DNA of 64,000 nt from Hyphomicrobium_A sp964405975 (GCA_964405975.1 CAYOPW010000001.1:62001-126000), one strand, 5' to 3'; shown: positions 8,282 to 16,421, numbered from the stretch's first letter. Numbers and translations are program-made. Notes: generated by a model not told the origin, from the letters alone.

Positions 8282-8308
8282 GGAAGGAACGCTGCCGGCG
8301 TCCCTTCC
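8282..8308 (+). promoter_or_regulatory. leader hairpin of the lipoprotein gene
   Basis: GGAAGG at 8282-8287 pairs with CCTTCC at 8303-8308, and inside it ACGC at 8289-8292 pairs with GCGT at 8298-8301 around a five-base loop. The ten pairs are interrupted by one mismatch. The hairpin lies 28 bases before the start codon of the lipoprotein gene and is not followed by a T-run, so it is more likely a leader structure than a terminator. Confidence 0.4.
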
Positions 8309-8336
8309 CAACGTTTCAGCGTCGGAGTACTGCGCT

Positions 8337-9032
8337 ATGAAGACCAATAAAAAATTCTGCATCGCTTCTCTTGCGGTCGCGGTTCTCGTCTCGGGTTGTG
8401 CCCAAGACGGTACGATGACCACGGGCAGCCTGAATGCCGCCCCCGATCCCGCTTGTGTGACGCTTGCTGCCCAAATCAAGACGCTACAAGACCAAGGCGT
8501 ACCTGAGAAGGTCGCTAAGGCGGCGAAAAAGAAGCACAAGCTGAATTCTTCGGACCTTGCCAAGGCTGCCGAACTCAACAAGGCCAACGCTGACTTCCAG
8601 GCGAAATGCTCAAACTTGCCGACGAGCCCAAGCGTCGCAGCGGTGCCGGCGGATGCAGACAAGAAAAAGGCTGCGGCCTTAAAGCGAAAGTTAGCAGCAA
8701 CGAAGCCGCCCATTCCCGTGCATAAGCCCACAGTGGCCTCGCTCGGCGCGGCGGACGCAAGTGCTCAAGCGCCGAATAAACCTGAGGCAACCCAAACAAC
8801 TCCACCGATGGGAGCGGCCGTTATCGCTCCACCAGCGCAGGACAATCCCACTCCGGCGCAAGCATCTCCTCAGATCGGAACCGCTGTGATCGCACCAATA
8901 ACCCAAAAGGAGCCCGGGCCGGGGCAACCATCATTGGAGACGGGAAGTATATCAGCTGCACCGGCTGAAGCGGAAACGACGCAGACGCCAGCACAGCAAG
9001 AAGCCCCTGCCGATGTGGAACCGGCGCAGTAA
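8337..9032 (+). CDS. putative lipoprotein with Cys-50-Cys module and Pro/Ala-rich tail
   Basis: I do not recognise this 231-residue protein. Residues 1-20 form a lipoprotein signal (KKFCIASLAVAVLVSG) ending before C21, so it should be lipid-anchored. Residues 40-91 form a small helical module bounded by C40 and C91, with GVP at 54-56 and a Lys-rich middle. The next gene but one lipoprotein (9143-9412) has the same module with the same spacing, so the two are paralogues. From about residue 95 the chain becomes low-complexity, rich in Pro, Ala, Gln and Thr, with MGAAVIAP and IGTAVIAP as imperfect repeats. The ribosome site GGAG is ten bases from the ATG. It lies between pdhC and lpdA; a functional link is not evident. 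Confidence 0.8.
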   Translation: MKTNKKFCIASLAVAVLVSGCAQDGTMTTGSLNAAPDPACVTLAAQIKTLQDQGVPEKVAKAAKKKHKLNSSDLAKAAELNKANADFQAKCSNLPTSPSVAAVPADADKKKAAALKRKLAATKPPIPVHKPTVASLGAADASAQAPNKPEATQTTPPMGAAVIAPPAQDNPTPAQASPQIGTAVIAPITQKEPGPGQPSLETGSISAAPAEAETTQTPAQQEAPADVEPAQ

Positions 9033-9142
9033 GACACGACAACCGCACGCGAGGGGCTTGCGCACTACGTTTACGTGTGGTGAAAACACGACTTGGCTTG
9101 TCTCTGGTGGTGGAGGGCAAGTAGAAGGACACGGGGCAAAGA

Positions 9143-9412
9143 ATGTGCGTTTCTAAGAGGCTTGTTACCAGCGCTGCGACGTTAGTGCTTGCGGCATGTG
9201 CTGCCAATGGCGATCCCGGCGCAGCCCCTCTGGCCGGGGGCCAAACCTGCCAGACTATTCGCACCGATCTCAACCGTCTCGACAGCAAGGGCGTGCCCGC
9301 CCTCGTGGAACGGCAGAACGCTGGTAAGAAGCTCTCAAAATCACAAAAAGCCCAGGCTGATCTCTATAATCGCCTCTTAAACGAATATCTCGGCGCACGC
9401 TGCCACGTATGA
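9143..9412 (+). CDS. small putative lipoprotein, paralogue of the upstream lipoprotein
   Basis: This 89-residue protein carries a lipoprotein signal with lipobox LAAC (C19). The mature part consists almost only of a module bounded by C36 and C87, 51 positions apart, exactly as C40 and C91 are in the protein encoded at 8337-9032. GVP lies 14 residues after the first cysteine in both, and both contain a KKL/KL-S/N segment before a helix. The two cysteines probably form a disulfide joining two helices in the periplasm. It lacks the low-complexity tail of its paralogue. It sits 64 bases before lpdA. I do not recognise the family, and no function is claimed. Confidence 0.75.
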   Translation: MCVSKRLVTSAATLVLAACAANGDPGAAPLAGGQTCQTIRTDLNRLDSKGVPALVERQNAGKKLSKSQKAQADLYNRLLNEYLGARCHV

Positions 9413-9476
9413 TGTGGTGGGGGCTCGGCACCACTCGGCGCCGGAGTTCTTGCCCTAGCGGAGGGGTGCGCGCCGC

Positions 9477-10940
9477 ATGACCAACCGCGACTACGACATT
9501 ATTGTCATCGGCGCTGGGCCTGGCGGCTATGTGGCCGCCATTCGCGCTGCGCAACTTGGGTTTCGAACCGCTGTCGTCGAGCGCGCCCACTTGGGCGGCA
9601 TTTGTCTGAATTGGGGTTGCATTCCAACCAAGGCCCTCCTGCGGTCTGCTGAGATTTTTCGTACGTGCGCACGTTCCGATGAGTTCGGCGTCGCGCACGG
9701 CGGTAATACGCACGCCGATCTAGAAGCGCTTGTGGGCCGATCACGGGCAGTGGCCGGCGAGCTCAACACGGGTGTTGGCTTTCTGCTCAAAAAGAACGGT
9801 GTCGATATCATTTGGGGAGAGGCGCGGATTGCCTCTCGCGGAAAACTCGTGGTCAAGGCGCGTAAGAAGGCGCCCGCGGCCTACGAAACTTCCGCCCCCA
9901 AAGACGCGTTAGGCCCTGGAGACTACGCGGCAAAACACATCATCGTTGCAACCGGCGCGCGGCCTCGGGTGCTTCCTGGTCTGGAGCCGGACGGCAAACT
10001 GATCTGGACGTATTTTGAGGCAATGGTGCCGCCGGCAATTCCAAAGTCGCTGCTCGTCATTGGCTCCGGCGCGATCGGAATCGAGTTTGCCTCCTTCTAT
10101 CGAACCCTCGGTGCCGACGTGATAGTGGTCGAGATCCTGCCTGAGATTCTGCCGGCCGAAGACGCAGAAATTGCCACGCAAGCGCGAAAAGCGTTCGAGA
10201 AGCATGGCATGAAGATTTTCACGAGCGCCAAGGTGGCCGTGTTGGAAAAAGCGGCTGGTGCCGTTAGCGCCACCATAGAGCTTGGAGACGGAAAGCGTCA
10301 CACCATGAAAGTAGAACGCGCGATATCGGCTGTCGGAGTGGTGGGAAATATCACAGGGCTGGGTTTAAAAGAGCTTGGCGTCACGATTGATAGAGGAACG
10401 ATTGTTGCCGACGGCCTCGGGCGGACGAATGTCCCGGGCATCTACGCGATCGGCGATGTGGCGGGAGCGCCAATGCTGGCACACAAGGCTGAGCATGAAG
10501 GCGTGGCGTGCGTTGAGGCAATCAAGGGCCTCAACATTCATGGGCTCGACAAGCTGCGCATCCCCGGCTGCACGTACTCAGATCCTCAAGTCGCATCCGT
10601 TGGCCTCAGTGAAGCTAAGGCTAAAGCGGCGGGCCGGCAGGTGCGCATCGGGCGCTTTCCATTTCGCGCCAACGGCAAAGCGCTGGCGCTAGGCGAACGC
10701 GAAGGCCTCGTCAAAACTATATTTGACGCCAACACCGGTGAGCTGATCGGGGCCCACATGGTTGGCGCTGAGGTGACCGAGCTGATCCAGGGCTTTGTTA
10801 TTGCGATGCAACTTGAAGCCACTGAGGAAGATCTCATGCATACGGTCTTCCCACATCCCACACTATCGGAGATGATGCACGAGAGCGTATTGGCGGCTTA
10901 CGGCCGGGCTATTCATATCCCGCCGGCTGCCAGCCGCTGA
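9477..10940 (+). CDS. lpdA: dihydrolipoyl dehydrogenase (E3)
   Basis: E3 reoxidises dihydrolipoyl groups of the pyruvate dehydrogenase complex with FAD and NAD+. The FAD-binding motif is IGAGPGGYVAAIRAA (residues 11-25) and the redox-active disulfide is C43/C48 in GGICLNWGCIPTKAL. A second Rossmann motif, IGSGAIGIEFASFY, binds NAD, and the C-terminal interface motif HPTLSEMMHE carries the catalytic His-Glu pair. At 487 residues it is slightly long, owing to an insert around residues 122-148 (KARKKAPAAYE...DALGPGDYAAK). There is no N-terminal lipoyl domain, unlike some E3 proteins of other bacteria. It follows the small lipoprotein gene and precedes the GlsB pair. Confidence 0.96.
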   Translation: MTNRDYDIIVIGAGPGGYVAAIRAAQLGFRTAVVERAHLGGICLNWGCIPTKALLRSAEIFRTCARSDEFGVAHGGNTHADLEALVGRSRAVAGELNTGVGFLLKKNGVDIIWGEARIASRGKLVVKARKKAPAAYETSAPKDALGPGDYAAKHIIVATGARPRVLPGLEPDGKLIWTYFEAMVPPAIPKSLLVIGSGAIGIEFASFYRTLGADVIVVEILPEILPAEDAEIATQARKAFEKHGMKIFTSAKVAVLEKAAGAVSATIELGDGKRHTMKVERAISAVGVVGNITGLGLKELGVTIDRGTIVADGLGRTNVPGIYAIGDVAGAPMLAHKAEHEGVACVEAIKGLNIHGLDKLRIPGCTYSDPQVASVGLSEAKAKAAGRQVRIGRFPFRANGKALALGEREGLVKTIFDANTGELIGAHMVGAEVTELIQGFVIAMQLEATEEDLMHTVFPHPTLSEMMHESVLAAYGRAIHIPPAASR

Positions 10941-10985
10941 TTTCGGCTGCATACAGCGCCCTAGGGCCTTAGGGGAGGAACGATA

Positions 10986-11240
10986 ATGAACATCGAAACA
11001 CGCGCGCTAATCACTTTCCTCATCATTGGTATCGTCGCAGGCTTCATCGCCTCATTGGTCGTCGGCGGAAGTGGGCTTGTGCGATATCTCATCACGGGCG
11101 TTATCGGCGCCTTCGTCGGGGGCTATCTATTCGATGTGCTGGGCGTTGATCTCGGGATCAAGAACCGCATCGCGTCGCAAATCGTCACAGCAACGGTGGG
11201 CGCCATCGTTATCATCATTCTGGCACGTCTCATCGCGTAA
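10986..11240 (+). CDS. GlsB/YeaQ/YmgE-type membrane protein 1
   Basis: This 84-residue protein is a member of the GlsB/YeaQ/YmgE (transglycosylase-associated) family, small inner-membrane proteins often induced by stress. Three hydrophobic helices are visible: TFLIIGIVAGFIASLVVGG, YLITGVIGAFVGGYLFDVLG and IVTATVGAIVIIILARLI. The G-rich GFIASLVVGGSGL and GVIGAFVGGYLF segments are characteristic. A GGGGAGG ribosome site precedes the ATG. It is followed 43 bases later by a paralogue. The pair separates lpdA from lipA. The family name does not imply transglycosylase activity. Confidence 0.85.
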   Translation: MNIETRALITFLIIGIVAGFIASLVVGGSGLVRYLITGVIGAFVGGYLFDVLGVDLGIKNRIASQIVTATVGAIVIIILARLIA

Positions 11241-11283
11241 AACAGAAAACATAAAGAGCACTTCAATAGGGGATTGGCGAGCG

Positions 11284-11553
11284 ATGGAAGATTACTCAGC
11301 TTACTGGCCGTGGATCATCATGGCGCTAAACGGTCTCGTTGCCGGTTGGCTCGCCGGGCTGATACTCGGTGGCGGAGGGCTAATTCGAAACATGTTCGTT
11401 GGAATCATTGGAGCCTATATAGGCGGCGCCATGGTTCGTGCGAACCTGCTTAATCTGCCCTTCACAACAGGGTCCGAATTCGGCGACCAAGTCGTCGTTT
11501 CGACCATCGGCGCTATCGTCATAGTCATTCTGGCGCGCATCATTGCGCGATAG
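11284..11553 (+). CDS. GlsB/YeaQ/YmgE-type membrane protein 2
   Basis: This 89-residue protein is the second copy of the GlsB/YeaQ family, with the same three-helix plan as its neighbour: IIMALNGLVAGWLAGLILGGGGL, MFVGIIGAYIGGAMV and VVSTIGAIVIVILARIIA. It has an extra aromatic N-terminus (MEDYSAYWPW) and a different loop between helices two and three. The start is ATG 11284. Shared segments (GAIVI-ILAR-IA at both C-termini) show that the pair arose by tandem duplication, and the two may form mixed oligomers. Confidence 0.82.
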   Translation: MEDYSAYWPWIIMALNGLVAGWLAGLILGGGGLIRNMFVGIIGAYIGGAMVRANLLNLPFTTGSEFGDQVVVSTIGAIVIVILARIIAR

Positions 11554-11654
11554 CATGATCTGGCAGCAAGCGCAGGGCTTGATTGGCGCCAAGGTATTGG
11601 CCACGTTTATCGCTGAAAAGGCGGCCTGCTTGCTGGTTGCTGCTTGGAGCGTGA

Positions 11655-12590
11655 ATGGAAAGCATCCCCGCCAAAATGGATGCCAAGAGTTCGGGAGCGG
11701 ACGGGACGAGCCCGTCGCGTCCGATCAAGCCGGCGTGGATCCGTGTGAAGGCGCCCGGCTCCCCGGCGCACGCGGAGACCGCCCGTATCGTTCGCGCACA
11801 CGGTCTGCATACCGTATGCGAAGAGGCCGGTTGCCCCAACATTGGCGAGTGTTGGGAAAAGCGCCACGCAACCTTCATGATCATGGGTGACACCTGCACG
11901 CGGGCATGCGCCTTTTGCAACGTGCACACGGGGCTGCCGCGCCCACTTGATAATAGCGAGCCGGAGAACGTCGCAAGAGCGGTTAAAGAGCTGGGCCTTA
12001 AGCACGTGGTGATCACATCGGTTGATCGCGATGATCTCGACGACGGTGGGGCTCGTCACTTCGCACGTGTGATCTGCACCATCCGGACCGCGCTGCCGAC
12101 AGTAACAATCGAGGTTCTAACGCCTGACTTTTTGCGCAAAGAAGGCGCACTTGAAACAGTCGTTGATGCGGCTCCTGATGTGTTCAACCACAATCTCGAA
12201 ACGGTGCCGCGACTCTATCTGTCCATTCGCCCCGGCGCGCGTTATTTTCATTCGCTTCGCCTGTTACAGCGCGCAAAAGAAATCGAGCGCCAACTCTTCA
12301 CAAAGTCGGGGATCATGGTCGGGTTGGGCGAAACGCGCGAGGAGATCATGCAGGTAATGGACGACTTGCGCTCTGCCGATGTCGATTTTCTCACTATTGG
12401 TCAGTATCTGCAGCCCAGCCGCCGCCATGCCGAGGTGCAGCGCTTTGTTCCGCCTGACGAGTTCGACGCCCTGCGTCGCATTGCTGTCGCCAAGGGATTT
12501 CTGCTCGTGGCGGCGAGCCCTTTGACGCGCTCGTCCTATCATGCCGCGGAGGACTTTGAGCGCCTCAAGGCAGCGCGACGGGCGATTTGA
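11655..12590 (+). CDS. lipA: lipoyl synthase
   Basis: LipA is a radical-SAM enzyme that inserts two sulfurs into protein-bound octanoyl groups, making the lipoyl cofactor needed by pyruvate dehydrogenase. Both iron-sulfur cluster motifs are present: the auxiliary C55, C60 and C66 (CEEAGCPNIGEC) and the radical-SAM C81, C85 and C88 (CTRACAFC). The C-terminal RSSY motif, whose serine ligates the auxiliary cluster, is present near residue 294. The length of 311 is normal. Its position after the pyruvate dehydrogenase genes fits its role: the E1-beta K43 lipoyl group would be a substrate. The COQ10-type gene follows 18 bases later. Confidence 0.97.
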   Translation: MESIPAKMDAKSSGADGTSPSRPIKPAWIRVKAPGSPAHAETARIVRAHGLHTVCEEAGCPNIGECWEKRHATFMIMGDTCTRACAFCNVHTGLPRPLDNSEPENVARAVKELGLKHVVITSVDRDDLDDGGARHFARVICTIRTALPTVTIEVLTPDFLRKEGALETVVDAAPDVFNHNLETVPRLYLSIRPGARYFHSLRLLQRAKEIERQLFTKSGIMVGLGETREEIMQVMDDLRSADVDFLTIGQYLQPSRRHAEVQRFVPPDEFDALRRIAVAKGFLLVAASPLTRSSYHAAEDFERLKAARRAI

Positions 12591-12608
12591 GACGAGACGG
12601 AGCTGTCA

Positions 12609-13091
12609 TTGCACAAATTCCAGATTTCGCGGCGCGTGCCGTTCAGCGCCGAACAGATGTTCGCGGTGGTTGCCGACATTGAAAGCTACCCGGAATTTCT
12701 GCCCTTATGCGAGAGCCTCACTGTTCGCTCGCGTGAGACGCGGGGTGCTGAAACCGAACTCGTGGCGACGATGGCAATCGGCTATCACAAAATTGCTGAA
12801 TCCTTTACGAGCCGCGTGAGACTTCGCCCTGTTGAGGGACAGATCCTCGTTGACTATCTAGATGGACCCTTTTCCTATCTTGAAAACAGTTGGAGCTTTC
12901 GCGATGTTGCGGGCGGCTCAGATATCAACTTCTTCATAAAATATGAGTTCCGGTCCAAGATGCTATCGTTACTTATGGGCACCGTGTTCGACAAGGCTGT
13001 GCGCAAGTTTACCAATGCCTTCGAGGAGCGTGCGCGTGAACTTTACGCGAAGCCGGCGCCCCGTGCGCAGACTGCTGAACCCAGCAAGTAG
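12609..13091 (+). CDS. COQ10/RatA-type START-domain protein
   Basis: This 160-residue protein belongs to the polyketide-cyclase/START-like COQ10/RatA family. In mitochondria COQ10 binds ubiquinone; in Escherichia coli the relative RatA was described as a toxin affecting ribosome assembly. The typical opening (FQISRRVPFSAEQMFAVVADIESYPEFLPLC) and the closing VFDKAVRKFTNAFEERAREL are both present. In alphaproteobacteria it regularly follows lipA, as here. The start appears to be TTG 12609, with GGAG six bases upstream; no ATG fits the family N-terminus. The ubiquinone-chaperone role is the more likely in this context, but is inferred. Confidence 0.87.
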   Translation: MHKFQISRRVPFSAEQMFAVVADIESYPEFLPLCESLTVRSRETRGAETELVATMAIGYHKIAESFTSRVRLRPVEGQILVDYLDGPFSYLENSWSFRDVAGGSDINFFIKYEFRSKMLSLLMGTVFDKAVRKFTNAFEERARELYAKPAPRAQTAEPSK

Positions 13092-13112
13092 CAGCTCAGC
13101 AGCGGATCAACT

Positions 13113-13925
13113 TTAGTGGATCGACTTCTCGAAGTTGCGCGCGCTTTCCAACCCCAAAGCCGTATCCAGCCCGCGCACTCCTGTCAGGTTCGCGCCGTAG
13201 AGGTCGGCGTCGGTAAGATCGGCCCTGGTAAGGTCAGCGCCAGTCAGATCGGCGCGGGTCAGATCAGCGTGTTTGAGCACGGCGCCCGAAAGATCAGCGC
13301 CGCGTAGACTGGCAAACGCAAATAGCGTGTAGCTCAGATCCGCGTCCACAAGCGTCGCCCCGGAAAGATTGGCGCCTGTAAGTTCCGATCGCCAAATGTA
13401 TTCGATAAATCCTGTTTCGTTGAAGGGTGCGAGCGTCGCGCCGTTTAAATTCGCTCCGCTAAGATTGGCATGATTGAATCGTCCAAAAATCTTGGCCCCC
13501 CGCAAATCGGCGCCCGCGAAGCTTGAGGCTTCACCGACGGTCGCCGAAAGCGATGAGAATGCGGTCGGGCGCAGCATGGTGGCGCCCATCAGGTTGGCCC
13601 CATCCAAGCGCGCCCCAATAAGTATGACGCGATCAAGCCGCGCATTGCTGAGATCTGTCTTGGAAAGATCGGCTCCTGAGAGGTCGGCGCCGAACAGATC
13701 GCTCCCTTTCAGAGCCGCGCCCTTAAAATTAAGGCCGCTCATATCGAGTTCGCGAAGGTCCATGTTGCTGAAATCAGGCGCCGCCGCCGGGTCTGCGCGG
13801 AACAGGCGCACAGTCACCTCGCGCGCAGTGAGGTCTGAGGCACATGCCTGCGATTGCAAAAGCCCCGCCGCCAGGAGGACGGAAAGTGCGGCGCCTCCAG
13901 CCAGTAGGCGAAGTCCGTTTATCAT
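13113..13925 (-). CDS. exported pentapeptide-repeat protein
   Basis: This protein of 270 residues begins with a Sec signal peptide (MINGLRLLAGGAALSVLLAAGLLQSQACAS) and then consists largely of pentapeptide repeats of the A(D/N)LXX type, e.g. GADLSGADLSKTDLSNARL and HADLTRADLTGADLTRADL. Such repeats fold into a right-handed square beta-helix. The repeats are interrupted around the middle (FSSLSATVGEASS and APFNETGFIEYIWRSE), which may form side loops. ATG 13925 is chosen because it directly starts the signal peptide and is preceded by AGGAG; a longer frame begins at 13964. It converges on the COQ10 gene with 21 bases between. Export to the periplasm is well supported; the function is unknown. 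Confidence 0.85.
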   Translation of the reverse strand: MINGLRLLAGGAALSVLLAAGLLQSQACASDLTAREVTVRLFRADPAAAPDFSNMDLRELDMSGLNFKGAALKGSDLFGADLSGADLSKTDLSNARLDRVILIGARLDGANLMGATMLRPTAFSSLSATVGEASSFAGADLRGAKIFGRFNHANLSGANLNGATLAPFNETGFIEYIWRSELTGANLSGATLVDADLSYTLFAFASLRGADLSGAVLKHADLTRADLTGADLTRADLTDADLYGANLTGVRGLDTALGLESARNFEKSIH

Positions 13926-13972
13926 GTACACCTGCTCCTGAGGCGGATGCCTTTGTCTCATCAAAATGGGGC

Positions 13973-14500
13973 CTAAGTTGCGGTTCTGTTAGGGGGACAT
14001 TCGGCCAGAACCGCGCTCACGATAGCAATGGCCTCCCTTACGCTGGCAAGACGAATGGCGTGCCTGCCTAGATTTCCAAAGCGGTATTCACGGCAGAGTG
14101 CGGCCGATCCATTCCGGGCTCCCGCAATGTAGACCAAGCCAACTGGTTTCTCCGCGCTCCCGCCGTCGGGGCCCGCGATGCCTGTCACCGAAACCGCGAT
14201 ATCGACGGGGGCATGGGCAACGGCCCCTTCGGCCATCGCGCGGGCGACCTCCTCACTCACCGCGCCATATTGCGTAAGAAGCGCAGGATGGACCCCTAGC
14301 AGTTCCTCTTTCGCGGTGTTGGAATAGGTGACGAAGCCGCGTTCCAGAACGGTAGACGAACCCGGTATCTCGGTCAGCAATCCGCAGACGAGACCGCCGG
14401 TGCAACTTTCAGCAACTGCAAGCGAGAGTGAGCGGCGCTGCAACTTTGAGAGTAGAGTCTCAGCATCGCGGAGTAGGTCATCAGGAAACAGTGCGCTCAT
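13973..14500 (-). CDS. CinA-family nicotinamide-nucleotide amidohydrolase
   Basis: This 175-residue protein is the stand-alone C-terminal CinA domain (PncC type), which deamidates nicotinamide mononucleotide to nicotinate mononucleotide in pyridine-nucleotide recycling. The family motif AESCTGGLVCGLLTEIPGSS is at about residues 30-49, followed by VLERGFVTYSN and AVSVTGIAGPDGGSAEKPVGLVYIA. The N-terminal COG1058 domain of full-length CinA is absent, which is normal for this form. It lies on the minus strand between the MarR gene and the pentapeptide-repeat gene. In related genomes it sits near ispDF, as here. Confidence 0.92.
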   Translation of the reverse strand: MSALFPDDLLRDAETLLSKLQRRSLSLAVAESCTGGLVCGLLTEIPGSSTVLERGFVTYSNTAKEELLGVHPALLTQYGAVSEEVARAMAEGAVAHAPVDIAVSVTGIAGPDGGSAEKPVGLVYIAGARNGSAALCREYRFGNLGRHAIRLASVREAIAIVSAVLAECPPNRTAT

Positions 14501-14566
14501 ACGGTACGACAGACATGGGAACGGCAGGTTGCGCGTTCCCTAATCTCGCGTGACCAGTTGGCGTCG

Positions 14567-15055
14567 TCAAACAGGAGCGAGCTTTTCGGCCTGGCTCAAG
14601 AGACTATCGAGCACGTTTCGGCTTTCAGCTCCCATAGCTGAGACGGCGCGCTTCTGCGCATCCTGCCAAATCGGGAAGGCGTCCTTCAGTATCGCTTGAC
14701 CTTTGGCGGTTAAATGCAAGCCCCGGCCACGGCGTCCAGCGGGTGGATCCATGATGATATGGCCCAGAGCTAAGAGCCGCTTCAGGTTGCGCGACAGTGT
14801 CGACTTCTCGATGTCGAGCTCATGGCCAATCTCAACAGCAGTTATGCTGTCGCGGGCGGCAAGCTGTGCCAGCAACGTGTATTGGCTCGCCGTGATGCCC
14901 AGCGGGCGCATAGCATCGTCATAGACGCGCGTTATGATGCGTGAAAGTTGGCGAACGCGCGTCGCAAGACAAGCCCCCGCCGTTGTCTCAGCAATATCCG
15001 CAATACTGGCCGTTTCTGCTGGCTTGCGCTCCAGCGTTTGTGTCATGACATTCAT
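14567..15055 (-). CDS. MarR-family transcriptional regulator
   Basis: This protein of about 162 residues has a MarR winged-helix domain: a dimerisation helix (CLATRVRQLSRIITRVYDDAM), the region ITASQYTLLAQLAARDSITAVEIGHELDIEKSTLSRNLKRL (helix-turn-helix), and a wing with GRRGRGLHLTAKG. MarR proteins repress nearby genes and are released by small ligands or oxidation; it has no cysteine in the DNA-binding part. ATG 15055 (MNVMTQTLERK) is preferred over a start 33 bases upstream. A dyad CGCGATTC/GAATCGCG at 15107-15151 lies upstream, between it and the end of ispDF. No catabolic or efflux gene is adjacent, so the target is unknown. Confidence 0.85.
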   Translation of the reverse strand: MNVMTQTLERKPAETASIADIAETTAGACLATRVRQLSRIITRVYDDAMRPLGITASQYTLLAQLAARDSITAVEIGHELDIEKSTLSRNLKRLLALGHIIMDPPAGRRGRGLHLTAKGQAILKDAFPIWQDAQKRAVSAMGAESRNVLDSLLSQAEKLAPV

Positions 15056-15106
15056 TAGCGGCCCCCGAATTCGTTCGTGGTCATACAACCCCTCGGTACT
15101 TGATGC

Positions 15107-15151
15107 CGCGATTCTGTTGCAGGGGTCAACGCGTCTGGCATGCGAATCGCG
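15107..15151. repeat. inverted repeat upstream of marR
   Basis: CGCGATTC at 15107-15114 is matched by its exact reverse complement GAATCGCG at 15144-15151, with 29 bases between. It lies between the ispDF stop and the MarR gene. It could be a hairpin ending ispDF transcription or part of a regulator site, but the spacing is wider than a usual MarR operator and no T-run follows. Confidence 0.35.
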
Positions 15152-15163
15152 AGACGAATCAAA

Positions 15164-16348
15164 TTACGTCGGCAGAAGAACCGTGGCGCTGGCTAAGGCC
15201 GCGATACCTTCGCGCCGCCCAACGAAGCCAAGACCCTCTGTCGTCGTGGCTTTGACGCCAACGCGTCCGATGTCAATTTGCAGTAAGGCAGCAATGGCTT
15301 GGCGCATCGCTTGGCGATGCGGACCGATCTTGGGAGCCTCGCAAATCAGGGTCACGTCCACGTTCGAGATGCGTCCCCCAAGCTTGCGTACGCGCGCAAC
15401 GGCGTCCTCGACAAAGAGGTGGGAACTTGCGTCCTGCCAGGCTGGGTCGGAAGGTGGAAAGTGTTGGCCGATGTCACCGTCTCCAATGGCACCGAGGAGG
15501 GCGTCGGTGAGGGCATGTAACCCCACGTCCGCATCAGAATGACCTTCAAGTCGATGCGTATGAGCAACCTTGATCCCGCATAGCCACACGTGATCACCGG
15601 CTGCAAACGCGTGCACATCGAAACCAGTGCCGTTTCTCGTTTCCAAAAGGGCAGGGGCGGGGGTTAGCAGCCACTCAGCAAGAGCAAAGTCTTCCGCAGT
15701 CGTCAGTTTCATGTTGTTGGTCGAATCCGGCACAAGCTTGACGCTGAAACCGGCCCATTCGGCGATCGCGGCATCGTCTGTGAATCCGGTCTTGCCTGCC
15801 TCTAGGGCGCGACGGTGGGCATCGAGGATCGCGGTGAAGTGAAAGGCTTGCGGCGTCTGCGCGCGCCAGAGGTTGGCACGGTCTATGGTCTGCTCAATCG
15901 TGCCGCCAGACGCAGACCGCTTCAATGTATCGGCGAGGGGGGCGGCGGCGATGGCGCCCGGAGCGCTCTCAAGAGCGCTAAGCAGCCGTGAAATGATATC
16001 AGTGCTGAGGAAGGGGCGCGCCGCATCGTGAATCAAAACGCGGCTGGGACTGCCTGCGCCCAGGGCCTCAAGGCCAAGGCGGACTGACTCCTGGCGGCTG
16101 CCTCCCCCCGCAATAGGCTCCACCAAGCGATCCGAATACGGGGCAACAGCCGCGTCAAATAGCCTCCGGTCGTCGGGATGAATGACAACCTGGATAGCGC
16201 CGATCTGCGGGCTGCGGGACAGCGCGCATAGCGAATGGGCTAGCACCGGCATACCGCCAAGCTGTCGATATTGCTTGGGAAGATCGGCCTTGCCGCCTGC
16301 GCGCTCGCCGCGCCCTGCCGCCACAATCACCGCTGCTGCCGTCGTCAT
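15164..16348 (-). CDS. ispDF: bifunctional IspD/IspF isoprenoid enzyme
   Basis: The protein joins two enzymes of the MEP isoprenoid pathway. Residues 1 to about 230 are IspD, 2-C-methyl-D-erythritol 4-phosphate cytidylyltransferase, with the nucleotide-binding start AAAVIVAAGRGERAGGKADLPKQY and the segment VLIHDAARPF. Residues about 235-394 are IspF, 2-C-methyl-D-erythritol 2,4-cyclodiphosphate synthase, with the metal motif GTGFDVHAF, then GHSDADVGLHALTDALLGAIGDGDIGQHFPP. The fusion is common in alphaproteobacteria, and the 394-residue length fits. The gene is divergent from dusB, with about 160 bases between that contain several dyads. Confidence 0.96.
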   Translation of the reverse strand: MTTAAAVIVAAGRGERAGGKADLPKQYRQLGGMPVLAHSLCALSRSPQIGAIQVVIHPDDRRLFDAAVAPYSDRLVEPIAGGGSRQESVRLGLEALGAGSPSRVLIHDAARPFLSTDIISRLLSALESAPGAIAAAPLADTLKRSASGGTIEQTIDRANLWRAQTPQAFHFTAILDAHRRALEAGKTGFTDDAAIAEWAGFSVKLVPDSTNNMKLTTAEDFALAEWLLTPAPALLETRNGTGFDVHAFAAGDHVWLCGIKVAHTHRLEGHSDADVGLHALTDALLGAIGDGDIGQHFPPSDPAWQDASSHLFVEDAVARVRKLGGRISNVDVTLICEAPKIGPHRQAMRQAIAALLQIDIGRVGVKATTTEGLGFVGRREGIAALASATVLLPT

Positions 16349-16421
16349 CGCCGCTCACGCCTTAGAAAACCTGGTGCCTGCTTAGACACGCGATGGCGAA
16401 ACAGCAATTGTGGAGGACCCT

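Noticed and set aside
13116..13760. Regularly spaced GATC(A/G)GCG-like DNA repeats that resemble a repeat array.
   Set aside because: They are the coding DNA of the pentapeptide-repeat protein; the 15-base period is that of the five-residue repeat, so it is not a CRISPR or other DNA repeat.
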